This document shows positions 1 to 7,451 of a stretch of DNA of 23,951 nt, one piece after another. Made by a program: the position numbers and the translations under genes. The notes below the pieces were generated by a model that did no database searches, was not told where the DNA came from, and saw only the letters and a program-made list of their open reading frames with translations. Source of the DNA: Methanobacterium sp. (GTDB lineage: Archaea; Methanobacteriota; Methanobacteria; Methanobacteriales; Methanobacteriaceae); assembly GCA_030017655.1 (NCBI GenBank), contig JASEIM010000017.1:1-23951 (forward strand), given 5' to 3'. Each line of letters begins with the position of its first letter. Position 1 is the stretch's first letter.

Positions 1-30
1 TTTGGAAAATAAGGCTCCTTATTTTCCAAA
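1..30. repeat. Perfect 14-bp inverted repeat at the left edge
   Basis: The arm TTTGGAAAATAAGG (1-14) and its exact complement (17-30) are separated by 2 nt. The element lies downstream of the CobN-like gene on the minus strand, so it could form a hairpin in a read-through transcript or belong to a neighbouring element outside the window. Its function is not known. Confidence 0.6.
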
Positions 31-43
31 AAGATGTCTATTC

Positions 44-73
44 AAGGGATCTAAAATTTATACTAGATCCCTT
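44..73. repeat. 10-bp inverted repeat downstream of the CobN-like gene
   Basis: AAGGGATCTA (44-53) and TAGATCCCTT (64-73) are exact complements around a 10-nt loop. With the 1-30 repeat it forms two stem-loops in the 226 nt beyond the CobN-like stop codon. No gene is visible in 1-226; the rest is AT-rich sequence and the T-tract terminator at 201-216. Confidence 0.5.
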
Positions 74-200
74 ATTCCCCTACTTGATAAAAAATAATTT
101 TAATAAGTTATTAATTTTGAAATAGTGAACGAATTTAAATCAATATCTTAAAAGCGGATGATAATATTTTAAAACTCAAAACCTTAATTTTAAGACATTT

Positions 201-216
201 AAAAAAAAAAGAAAAA
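201..216 (-). terminator. T-rich terminator of the CobN-like gene
   Basis: Read on the minus strand this is TTTTTC followed by ten T, beginning 11 nt after the stop codon at 227-229. Oligo-T runs without an obligatory hairpin are the usual archaeal intrinsic terminator. Confidence 0.65.
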
Positions 217-226
217 TGGAAAATAT

Positions 227-3200
227 TTATTTTCTGAAGAAGCCCAATATGTCTGCTCTAAAGTATCCAAAACCTACTAAACCAATTAATAGCACGACAC
301 CAACAATGGCTGCAATAGGCATACCTGTCTGGGAAGAACTTGAATTAGCATCTGATTTAGAAACTTCATAAGCTTTCTGTTCTCCCTGATCACCAGGACT
401 TTGTCCTGCATTGGATTGTTGCTGATTGTCGCCGCTTGATGGGTTGTTGGAGCTTGCTGCTGATACTTGTTTTCCTGAAGCTGAACCTTCAGAAGGATTA
501 ATTGATGGATTTTGTGGATTCACTTGATTTGGTGCAAATGATGGATTCATTGTTGCAGAGTACATTTGTGCGTTGAACTTTGCTAAGATATCTGGATTTA
601 TGTACTGAGTAGCCCATTGTATCATTGCCAGGTTCCCGCAGCTGCAGTCACAGCATGCAACACCATTTTGAGCTATCATCTTTGACCATGTGTTAGCAAC
701 CAGCTTTAAAGTAGCCTGATCAGCCTTCCAGTAACCTTCGTATGCCATTGTGAGCAGAGTTCCAGAAATACTTATCATGGCATATGGATTTTTAGAATTA
801 AACCATTCCATAGTGCCCAAGTTGTATTTGTCTTTTATATACACATCTACTATTTCATTCCACATCCAATCTTCGACTATATGTGGAGCGGTTAGTTCCC
901 AACCTGCCTGGTGATTTACAAATCTGTTTGATACTGTTCTGGCACCACTGTAACCTTCATCTATCATACTTTGAATCCATTCAGGGTTGAAGTAACGTGT
1001 TCTCATTTCAATGGTCATGAATTCTTTAAGATCAATGATTTTAGGATTTCCATTGTTAGCATAGTAAACAACGTTCAATTTTGGGGCTTTACCATTGTTC
1101 ATTTTCTCAATTGCTAATGATAAACCTCCAAAGTAGTCGAAGTAGTCGTCGTTATCAAGAACCCCGTAAAGGTTAGTGCTTCTACTGTGGTAAGCTGTAT
1201 CAATACCCTGTAATAAGTGTTTAAATAAACCAGGAGTTGATCCTCCCCAATTTCGTTCACTGTACGCATGACTCATCCGGTTAAGATAAATATCTGCCAA
1301 CTGATTCCTGTCTTCAACTTCCCATGACTGTTCCACAGCTTTATTGACCCCTGCACCGTAATCACCGACTGATGGGGCAAATATGCGAGTTATAGCCATT
1401 TCTCCAGCATCATTAGGATTCATACCTTGTGAAATATAGGTTTGAGTATCCTGTACCCAATGTTTTGCTATGTAATTGGTGCTGATTGACTCATTTCCTT
1501 TGAAATTAGTATACTTGGCATCCTCAAGAGTTTTTACAACGTAATCAAGGGACTGCTTTAGACTTGGATACTGTTCTATAATCTGATTATAAGATGCCGC
1601 AAGGGCAACCCGATAAGAACGGTCCATATTTATCAACAGTCTTGGGAATAGATCTCTGAATAGACCACTTGTAGTGACAATCGGATCAACTCTTGGTCTA
1701 CTGGTAAGGTTTGATTTACCACTCGCATTTCTAACAGCATTTAAATCAGCTAAAAGAGTACCTAAAGGAGTAGCTTTTAAGTTGCTGGCGCTGCCAGTTG
1801 AAGACCATGTAGGTTCTATACCCATCATCCTCAAAACAAATGATGCCATAGTACCGTCGTCTCTTACTGTCTCCACACACCATACTACTGCTGCGATTTT
1901 TTCTGGAATATTATCCAGCTGAGCTAAAGCCATATCTGCCAGCTTCTTACCCAGGTTCCATGCTACTTTGGTCGGCATTAAATTTTCTGAGGTTGCATAG
2001 AAATTATTTCCTGTTGGAAGAGCTTCTGGATTTCTAATAGGATCATGAGCTGTACCTGGTGTAACGAATCCTGCAGAAAGTGCATTTAACAGCGAATTCA
2101 TTTCTGAACTGAAACTTGCATTAATTTTGTTAGCATAACCTAGAGCTTCAATTAATTTAGTTTGTATTGTGGAATTTGATGTTAATTCAATAACAGTTTT
2201 TTCTCCTGTAAATAATTGCAGTATCCAGTTTTGTGTGATATTATTTAGTTCTTCAGCCTGGTTGATACTCAGATTATCGAAGTTCCAACCTTTTTCCATT
2301 GCTAAAAGTCTTTGTAAAGAGGGATTTGTTGTTCCTCCATCAGAAGATATCATTGCTGCAGCTAAAAGGGCAATTTCAGTGTCATTCCATTTAAGACCAA
2401 AGGTATGCAATCCTAGTGGCATCAAAGTTTGTTGAAGAGTTACCAGATAGTCTTCTACTTTTTCGATGTCATTTTCAGTCATCTGGTCAACATTATTGAT
2501 TTCAAGATCGCTTCCAAGGTTCATTTCTTTGACTTTTTGTTTTATAGCATTTCTTGTTTCCTGTTTTAGTGGGTTTGAATCAGGAGTAGTTGCATAAGTG
2601 TCCAGAAGAGCTTTTAGTTCCAGGAATCCACCGTAAAGTGTTGTAGTTTTCATAGTTGGAGTTAAATGGTCTATAATAACTGCTAATCCTCTTCTTTTTG
2701 ACTGCATACCTTCACCAACACCATCGACGATGTAGATATAGATTGAAGGTGTGGTGCCGAGGCAAATATTAGAGTAATCAAAGTCTGCTAAGGCTACTTG
2801 TTTTCTTGGAAGCCATTCATATGTAGCGTGCCTTCCAAGGTGTATCTGAGCATTAGCTTTAAACTGGTTGTTTACCCATGCATACCACGCCAGATATTGA
2901 TGTGGTGGTGCTAAAATTGTGCTGTGATAGAATTTTGCAATGTCAGCTTCCCAGCCTCTTTGTGGTTCTGGGCCGATAAAAACGTTTCCGAATTTCATTC
3001 CCGGTATAACAATATATTTTCTGCCATTTTTAGTAACAGTCATTATATCTCCTGGTGATTGTCCCCAACCAGTTAATCCTGAAATTCTTAACGCCACGAA
3101 TGCATTTTTTGCAAAATAGAAATTATTCCATGGATTGGTTGCATTAGCATTGTTACGGGTATTTTCTACGACTTCTATAAGTGAATTGCTAATATTTGTG

Positions 3201-5242
3201 ATTAATGTCTTAATTTGTTGTGCTTTATCTGGATAAGTATCTGCTAAAGTGTTCATTTCCTGTGTCCATTTGTTAATGGTGTTTAAAGTTGCATTATATG
3301 CGCTGTCACTGTCTTTAACGTAATTTAATGATACTTTTACTATTTCTTCAATGAAACCTACTGGTCCTTCAATCACTTGCTTTTGAGCTATCGGATCTAA
3401 GGTTTTAAACCATTCTTCATACTCTTCTGCATCCCATAATATCGTATGTGGATTGTTAGCCAGTTTTTCCAGTTCTCCAGGTGCCCAATTCGCAACGTTA
3501 ATTCCTCTATCAATCATCATCTTTACGAGTAAATCTGCAGTTTGAGGAATATCAGTTACATTATATCCTTGCTGTTTTAAACCATTTAGTATCTCAATAA
3601 TACTTTCAGGCACAGCAAGATAGCTGGCTCCAATGTTCTGTTTTCCTGGTGGGTAATTATAGTAAATTAGAGCTATTTTTTTATCTGAATTAGCCATTTT
3701 TCTAAGTTTTACCCAGTTAGCTACTCTATCCGCCAGATAATCCATCTGCTCAATTATAGGAGTATAGCTTATTATTTCTACTCCTGTGATGTTGTCAATA
3801 CTTTTTGCGGGGGCAGCCACGAAAATAGGTTCAATAATTCCCTGAGTCTCTGGAATAGCTATCTGATAGTAAGTATCACTCCATAAAAGTCCATCATCAG
3901 AAAGCAACCATTCACCTTCTTCCCTTTTCGTAGAAATCATTGCCCTGAATACAGGGACATTCATATTCTCAAATAGATTAGCTGTTTGGTTTACAAATCC
4001 TGATCCAAGTGTGAATGTAGTAAAACTGACTAATGAATCTATCCTGTATTTAAATAGGCTAGGATTAGCTTCATATTCAGTGTTATTTATTATTCGGTTG
4101 GGGTTTGCGGGATCGTATATGAAGAACTTTACCATGGCAGAATAGACATTATTGGGTATTGTTCCGTTAACTCCCGTAGTTCCGGAGTAAGCCCCTACAA
4201 CAGGAATAACATTTAAGCCTCTTGAAACAAGTTCGCTGATGAGACTTTCAAAATGCGCCATATCTCCAGATAGTAAAACGCTGTCAAGTCCTACAATTCC
4301 TACTGTACCTTTGTTTGTATCAATAGGATATTGTGCAAGATATTCTGCTAAACTGTAGAATATTTTACCGTCTCGATATAACATTTCTGCAGGTAAAGTT
4401 GTGTAGTTTGCAGGTTCCCATGCAGATGGCCATGTTCCCCCATTCATTACTGTAAAATGCTTTAAGGCTAGTTTAAACTGATTTTCATAATTTATATTTC
4501 CTTTTTTAGCATAGTACATACCATATTCTATCCAAGCCGCTATTTGTGGATAAGTGGCTTTATATCCATTTAATCGTGCCTCATTAGCGTTTTTTAGGTC
4601 GTAGAGTATGGTATTTTTAGTATTTGTGTTACCTAACACCGTACTATTTATTCCGCTGAAAAGTTTTGTTCCGTTTATTTCACTTTTATTTGTTAAATCA
4701 GGGTCACTTTCTAGAATGAGGAATATTTTATTTGGTTTGTTATGTGCTATCTCAGGATAATTAGTAATTACATTCTTAAAATTACCTGAATCGAATAGCC
4801 ATTCAGCAATAACAATATCTGCATCTTCAATTAGCTTTTTAAGGTCGTCCGGATTCATTTTAGCAATCTGAGTTGTAGTTCGTACGTCAAATTTTGCAAG
4901 CCATGTATTCTTGTCATTTGGATCGTAACCAGGCTGACTAGGATTAACCAAGTCCATAACTTTCTTTGCAGCCTCATTGGTCATTTTTGAACTTGTTGAA
5001 GAGTGTATGATGAGTACTTTAGGATCAAAAAGCCCACTTTGGCTATTTGTTTGTTCATTAGTTGAATTATTGGTTCCAGAATCTGTATTTGATGAATTAT
5101 TTCCTGTTTGTTGACTTTGTTGAGTTGATATGGTTGTATTTGATGAACCACCTCCAGTTAAAGTATCTTCTGCTGAAACTACTCCACACAGTGCTAATGC
5201 GAAAACAAATGTCATTATTAGTAAAATCACTTGTCTTCTAAT
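227..5242 (-). CDS. Secreted, membrane-anchored CobN/BchH-family chelatase large subunit
   Basis: CobN is the porphyrin/corrin-binding subunit of ATP-dependent cobaltochelatase. The family core is clear: a HATYEWLPRK block (first His about residue 805), then GEGMQSKRRG and AVIIDHLTP, matching the HGTxEWLPGK / PGEGxQAKRRA / DHLTP signature, plus the C-terminal NPEWIQSMIDEGYSGA and VEDWMW motifs. Unlike cytoplasmic CobN it has a signal peptide (about residues 1-24), an N/S/T/Q-rich linker to about 70, and a C-terminal S/N/Q-rich linker, YEVSK motif, membrane helix and basic tail, so the catalytic body should lie outside the cell. A CCDCSC cluster sits at about 1530-1535. The start chosen is ATT at 5242, 7 nt from GGAGG, giving the n-region (M)RRQ; a GTG at 5230 is in frame but leaves no basic n-region. 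No CobS/CobT or ChlI/ChlD ATPase is in the window. The family assignment is firm; the reaction outside the cell is unknown. Confidence 0.85.
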   Translation of the reverse strand: MRRQVILLIMTFVFALALCGVVSAEDTLTGGGSSNTTISTQQSQQTGNNSSNTDSGTNNSTNEQTNSQSGLFDPKVLIIHSSTSSKMTNEAAKKVMDLVNPSQPGYDPNDKNTWLAKFDVRTTTQIAKMNPDDLKKLIEDADIVIAEWLFDSGNFKNVITNYPEIAHNKPNKIFLILESDPDLTNKSEINGTKLFSGINSTVLGNTNTKNTILYDLKNANEARLNGYKATYPQIAAWIEYGMYYAKKGNINYENQFKLALKHFTVMNGGTWPSAWEPANYTTLPAEMLYRDGKIFYSLAEYLAQYPIDTNKGTVGIVGLDSVLLSGDMAHFESLISELVSRGLNVIPVVGAYSGTTGVNGTIPNNVYSAMVKFFIYDPANPNRIINNTEYEANPSLFKYRIDSLVSFTTFTLGSGFVNQTANLFENMNVPVFRAMISTKREEGEWLLSDDGLLWSDTYYQIAIPETQGIIEPIFVAAPAKSIDNITGVEIISYTPIIEQMDYLADRVANWVKLRKMANSDKKIALIYYNYPPGKQNIGASYLAVPESIIEILNGLKQQGYNVTDIPQTADLLVKMMIDRGINVANWAPGELEKLANNPHTILWDAEEYEEWFKTLDPIAQKQVIEGPVGFIEEIVKVSLNYVKDSDSAYNATLNTINKWTQEMNTLADTYPDKAQQIKTLITNISNSLIEVVENTRNNANATNPWNNFYFAKNAFVALRISGLTGWGQSPGDIMTVTKNGRKYIVIPGMKFGNVFIGPEPQRGWEADIAKFYHSTILAPPHQYLAWYAWVNNQFKANAQIHLGRHATYEWLPRKQVALADFDYSNICLGTTPSIYIYIVDGVGEGMQSKRRGLAVIIDHLTPTMKTTTLYGGFLELKALLDTYATTPDSNPLKQETRNAIKQKVKEMNLGSDLEINNVDQMTENDIEKVEDYLVTLQQTLMPLGLHTFGLKWNDTEIALLAAAMISSDGGTTNPSLQRLLAMEKGWNFDNLSINQAEELNNITQNWILQLFTGEKTVIELTSNSTIQTKLIEALGYANKINASFSSEMNSLLNALSAGFVTPGTAHDPIRNPEALPTGNNFYATSENLMPTKVAWNLGKKLADMALAQLDNIPEKIAAVVWCVETVRDDGTMASFVLRMMGIEPTWSSTGSASNLKATPLGTLLADLNAVRNASGKSNLTSRPRVDPIVTTSGLFRDLFPRLLINMDRSYRVALAASYNQIIEQYPSLKQSLDYVVKTLEDAKYTNFKGNESISTNYIAKHWVQDTQTYISQGMNPNDAGEMAITRIFAPSVGDYGAGVNKAVEQSWEVEDRNQLADIYLNRMSHAYSERNWGGSTPGLFKHLLQGIDTAYHSRSTNLYGVLDNDDYFDYFGGLSLAIEKMNNGKAPKLNVVYYANNGNPKIIDLKEFMTIEMRTRYFNPEWIQSMIDEGYSGARTVSNRFVNHQAGWELTAPHIVEDWMWNEIVDVYIKDKYNLGTMEWFNSKNPYAMISISGTLLTMAYEGYWKADQATLKLVANTWSKMIAQNGVACCDCSCGNLAMIQWATQYINPDILAKFNAQMYSATMNPSFAPNQVNPQNPSINPSEGSASGKQVSAASSNNPSSGDNQQQSNAGQSPGDQGEQKAYEVSKSDANSSSSQTGMPIAAIVGVVLLIGLVGFGYFRADILGFFRK

Positions 5243-5254
5243 ATTTTCACCTCC
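5240..5254 (-). promoter_or_regulatory. RBS that decides an ATT start for the CobN-like gene
   Basis: GGAGGTGA (5254-5247) is followed by AAAT and then ATT (5242-5240), so GGAGG ends 7 nt before ATT. The same 7-nt distance separates GGAGG from ATG in cdhC, cdhE and the 163-aa gene. The only other upstream candidate, GTG at 5230, lies 19 nt from GGAGG. Confidence 0.6.
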
Positions 5255-5670
5255 TTTTTGTTTATAAAAGGACTTTAAAAATTACTGATATTTAATACTT
5301 TTTATTACTCTTTTATTATTACTTTTAATGCCAAATTATGCAGTTTAGTAATAAAAAAGGGTTAAAGTTAATAATATTCGCTTGAATAGCCCTTATTTTT
5401 TAATACTAGCTATTCTAGATCATTAAAATAGTTTAAAATTTATATAACATGTTATTAACTGACATTAAATTTTTAGGGTGGTAGATTAAGGCATTTTTAC
5501 AACTAAATCACGTATATACTATTTATAATTAAATTTAATCGATTTTTGTGTAAATTTATAAAAATGGTTTAATTATATTCGAATTAATTGAAATAAAGCT
5601 ATAAATAACGCTAATTGATCCTTAAATTGTTAATCAAAAGTAATACTTAGTATTATTACTAAATCCACTA
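5243..5670 (-). promoter_or_regulatory. Long upstream region of the CobN-like gene, duplicated upstream of the FmdE-like gene
   Basis: This stretch without genes holds a likely TATA box TTATATAAA (5447-5439), which predicts a transcript start near 5415 and a leader of about 170 nt. The leader block 5286-5322 matches 10242-10278 at 35 of 37 positions. A second block, 5632-5665, matches 10590-10623 almost completely and contains the inverted repeat TAATAC-TTA-GTATTA (5641-5655). The word TAGTAATAA occurs at 5346-5354 and, inverted, at 5653-5661. The near-identical arrangement upstream of the FmdE-like gene implies a shared regulator. The identity of the regulator is not visible. Confidence 0.6.
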
Positions 5671-5730
5671 AAAATTCTTAAAAATAAATTAAAAAGTAAT
5701 AAATTGAAAGGAAAACCTATCATCCAATTT

Positions 5731-6222
5731 TCATGAAATTTTCCTTTTCATCCAGAAAGCTCCAACAGCAAGCCCAACTATGGTTCCAACTAAAATTCCT
5801 GCTAAAAAGGGGGTTAGAAATCCTCCAGCATTTTCATTTTGTGAGTTTGTTGTGTTTAAAAGAATTAAACCATTTTTAATGTCATTTTCATCAGCAGAAC
5901 ATACAAATATTCTGTTTGATACATCCGGGTTCTTGGATAAAAATTCATTAACTGTATCTTGGTAAGCCACTGCCAAAATCTTCTTATCAGGATTTTCCAG
6001 TGCATGTTCCAGTTCATGTGAAACATCAGCATCTGATTTAAAGTTGTATACTGTGATATTCAATCCCATTTTATCCACTAATTTTTTAGCCATTATTCCG
6101 CTTGAATTATCTCCAATAACAATCATTGTAGCTGAATCCGGTGTAACATGTACTCCATGGGCGTTGACTGTCCCTATCATCCCAAGTAAGATTATAAGTA
6201 AAAAAATTGCTTTTATTTTCAT
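5731..6222 (-). CDS. Small secreted protein with HxxH mature N-terminus and C-terminal membrane helix; candidate CbiM partner
   Basis: The 163-aa product starts at ATG, 7 nt after GGAGG. It has a signal peptide (residues 1-21, ending TVNA) so the mature protein would begin HGVH, with His at mature positions 1 and 4. A soluble alpha/beta-looking domain (about 28-125) follows, then a membrane helix (about 137-157) and the basic tail MKRK. Its gene begins 14 nt after cbiM, so the two are almost certainly co-transcribed. CbiM-type transporters work with small membrane proteins (CbiN, NikN, or CbiL/NikL with an N-terminal AHG), and this topology resembles that class, but I do not see a specific family signature. 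The role proposed is metal capture at the cell surface and delivery to CbiM; that is inference. Confidence 0.65.
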   Translation of the reverse strand: MKIKAIFLLIILLGMIGTVNAHGVHVTPDSATMIVIGDNSSGIMAKKLVDKMGLNITVYNFKSDADVSHELEHALENPDKKILAVAYQDTVNEFLSKNPDVSNRIFVCSADENDIKNGLILLNTTNSQNENAGGFLTPFLAGILVGTIVGLAVGAFWMKRKIS

Positions 6223-6236
6223 TATTTATCCTCCTT

Positions 6237-6860
6237 TTAAATTTTGTTCAGTTTTAATAGTTCAGGTTTTACTTTGGCAATAAATGACACTATGAAAACA
6301 TTGGCAACTCCTTCAATTACTCCAATAAACAAATAGAAAGGTATCAGTGTGGCCATTAACATTTCCAAAGTTGCTACTCCTGCTGCCACCAATATCACTA
6401 CTTGAGTTAAAGTAGCAATTACTATCCCCATTAAAGTGCCTGAAAAAACACTTAAACTCTCATTAAGTTCAAAACTTAATTTATAAAATATGTAAGTTGA
6501 AAAACTAAGCGCTACACCAATTGTTAGAGTATTAGCACCCATGGTGGTTATTCCTCCGAATCCTAAAAGTAAAAACTGGACTATAAGACATAAAAAAGCC
6601 ACAAAAGCACCGCTTAAAGGCCCGAGTAATATAGCTACAATAGGTATGAGAAAAAAATGCATGGGCACTCCAAAAGGCGAAGGTATTGAAATAGAAGACA
6701 CTGTTACTGCTGCTGCAGCAAAAATCGCTGTATAAACTGTTCTCTTCTCAGTTTCTTCATTTCGAGAAAGCTTAAACAAGTATATTATTAATATGGCAAT
6801 GGTTAAAATCCAGTAAATTACTGATTGCCATAACGGTATAAGTCCATCAGGTAAATGCAA
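6237..6860 (-). CDS. cbiM: Cobalt/nickel ECF transporter S-component CbiM
   Basis: CbiM is the substrate-binding membrane subunit of energy-coupling-factor Co2+/Ni2+ transporters. The N-terminus MHLPDG carries the invariant His at position 2 whose amino-terminal region binds the metal, and SPFGVPMHFFLIP supplies the second conserved His (about residue 72). LLGPLSGAF, LLLGFGGITTMGAN and GVIEG are further family motifs; six or seven hydrophobic segments fit in 207 aa, the usual length. The start is TTG at 6860, chosen because it is 8 nt after GGAGG and places His at position 2. It lies between the 140-aa and 163-aa secreted-protein genes in one short-spaced operon. No cbiQ or cbiO (the energising subunits) occurs in the window. 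Cobalt and nickel cannot be told apart from this sequence alone. Confidence 0.92.
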   Translation of the reverse strand: MHLPDGLIPLWQSVIYWILTIAILIIYLFKLSRNEETEKRTVYTAIFAAAAVTVSSISIPSPFGVPMHFFLIPIVAILLGPLSGAFVAFLCLIVQFLLLGFGGITTMGANTLTIGVALSFSTYIFYKLSFELNESLSVFSGTLMGIVIATLTQVVILVAAGVATLEMLMATLIPFYLFIGVIEGVANVFIVSFIAKVKPELLKLNKI

Positions 6861-6911
6861 AATCCAAGCCTCCCTTTTTCAAATATTATTAAATTCAATG
6901 TGTTTTCGTAA

Positions 6912-7334
6912 TTATTTTAAAAGACCACTTTTGAATAGAAGTCCAACAGCAGCAAAACCCCCCATAAGACCTAAAATAGGGCCAAGAATACCCCAAGAAG
7001 AACTTTCTGAGTCTGAGGATGAAGATGAATTTGAAGCAGAACCTGTATTAGTAACTTCTTCATAAGGCTGGTTTTCAGCTTGATTATCAACATTCTGGCT
7101 GCCAGTATTCTTATTTTGGCTTGATTCTTCACTTGTTACTGTTTTTCTCTTTGGGACGTTAGTTGTTTTGCTGGTTGAGGTTCCTGTACTTGGAGTTGTT
7201 GTTGGATTAGAAGGTGTACTATTTGTTATTTCCTCAGGATAATAATCACCATGACCAGGATGCGCTGCTACCAGGCTGCAAAAAGTTAAAAGTGCCACAA
7301 TTGTACATATAATCAATATTAATCCTCTTTTCAT
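6912..7334 (-). CDS. Secreted His-N-terminal anchored protein of the cbiM operon
   Basis: The 140-aa product begins at ATG, 7 nt after GGAG. It has a signal peptide (residues 1-24, ending LVAA), after which the mature chain would start HPGHGDYYPEE, with His at mature positions 1 and 4. The middle (about 37-112) is a low-complexity T/S/N/P linker typical of cell-wall-spanning surface proteins, and it ends in a PYEEV motif, a serine run, a membrane helix (about 115-136) and the tail FKSGLLK. The tail resembles those of the CobN-like and FmdE-like proteins. It is 51 nt upstream of cbiM and probably the first gene of that operon. No enzymatic domain is visible. A role as a surface metal-binding tether for CbiM is an inference from the His residues and the neighbours. 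Confidence 0.65.
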   Translation of the reverse strand: MKRGLILIICTIVALLTFCSLVAAHPGHGDYYPEEITNSTPSNPTTTPSTGTSTSKTTNVPKRKTVTSEESSQNKNTGSQNVDNQAENQPYEEVTNTGSASNSSSSSDSESSSWGILGPILGLMGGFAAVGLLFKSGLLK

Positions 7335-7420
7335 AATTTAACTCCTTATTTCGTTGTATTGTGATTTGGATAATCATTAATTTGACTTTTTATTTCTTTT
7401 AGTTAATTATTACTTATTAT

Positions 7421-7446
7421 TTAAAAAAAAGAAAAAATAAAAAAAT
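7421..7446 (-). terminator. T-rich terminator of the FmdE-like gene
   Basis: Read on the minus strand it is a run of T interrupted by single A and C bases, starting right after the stop codon at 7452. A TTATTACT word (7407-7414) follows, in the likely promoter region of the 140-aa gene. Confidence 0.6.
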
Positions 7447-7451
7447 TTTTT

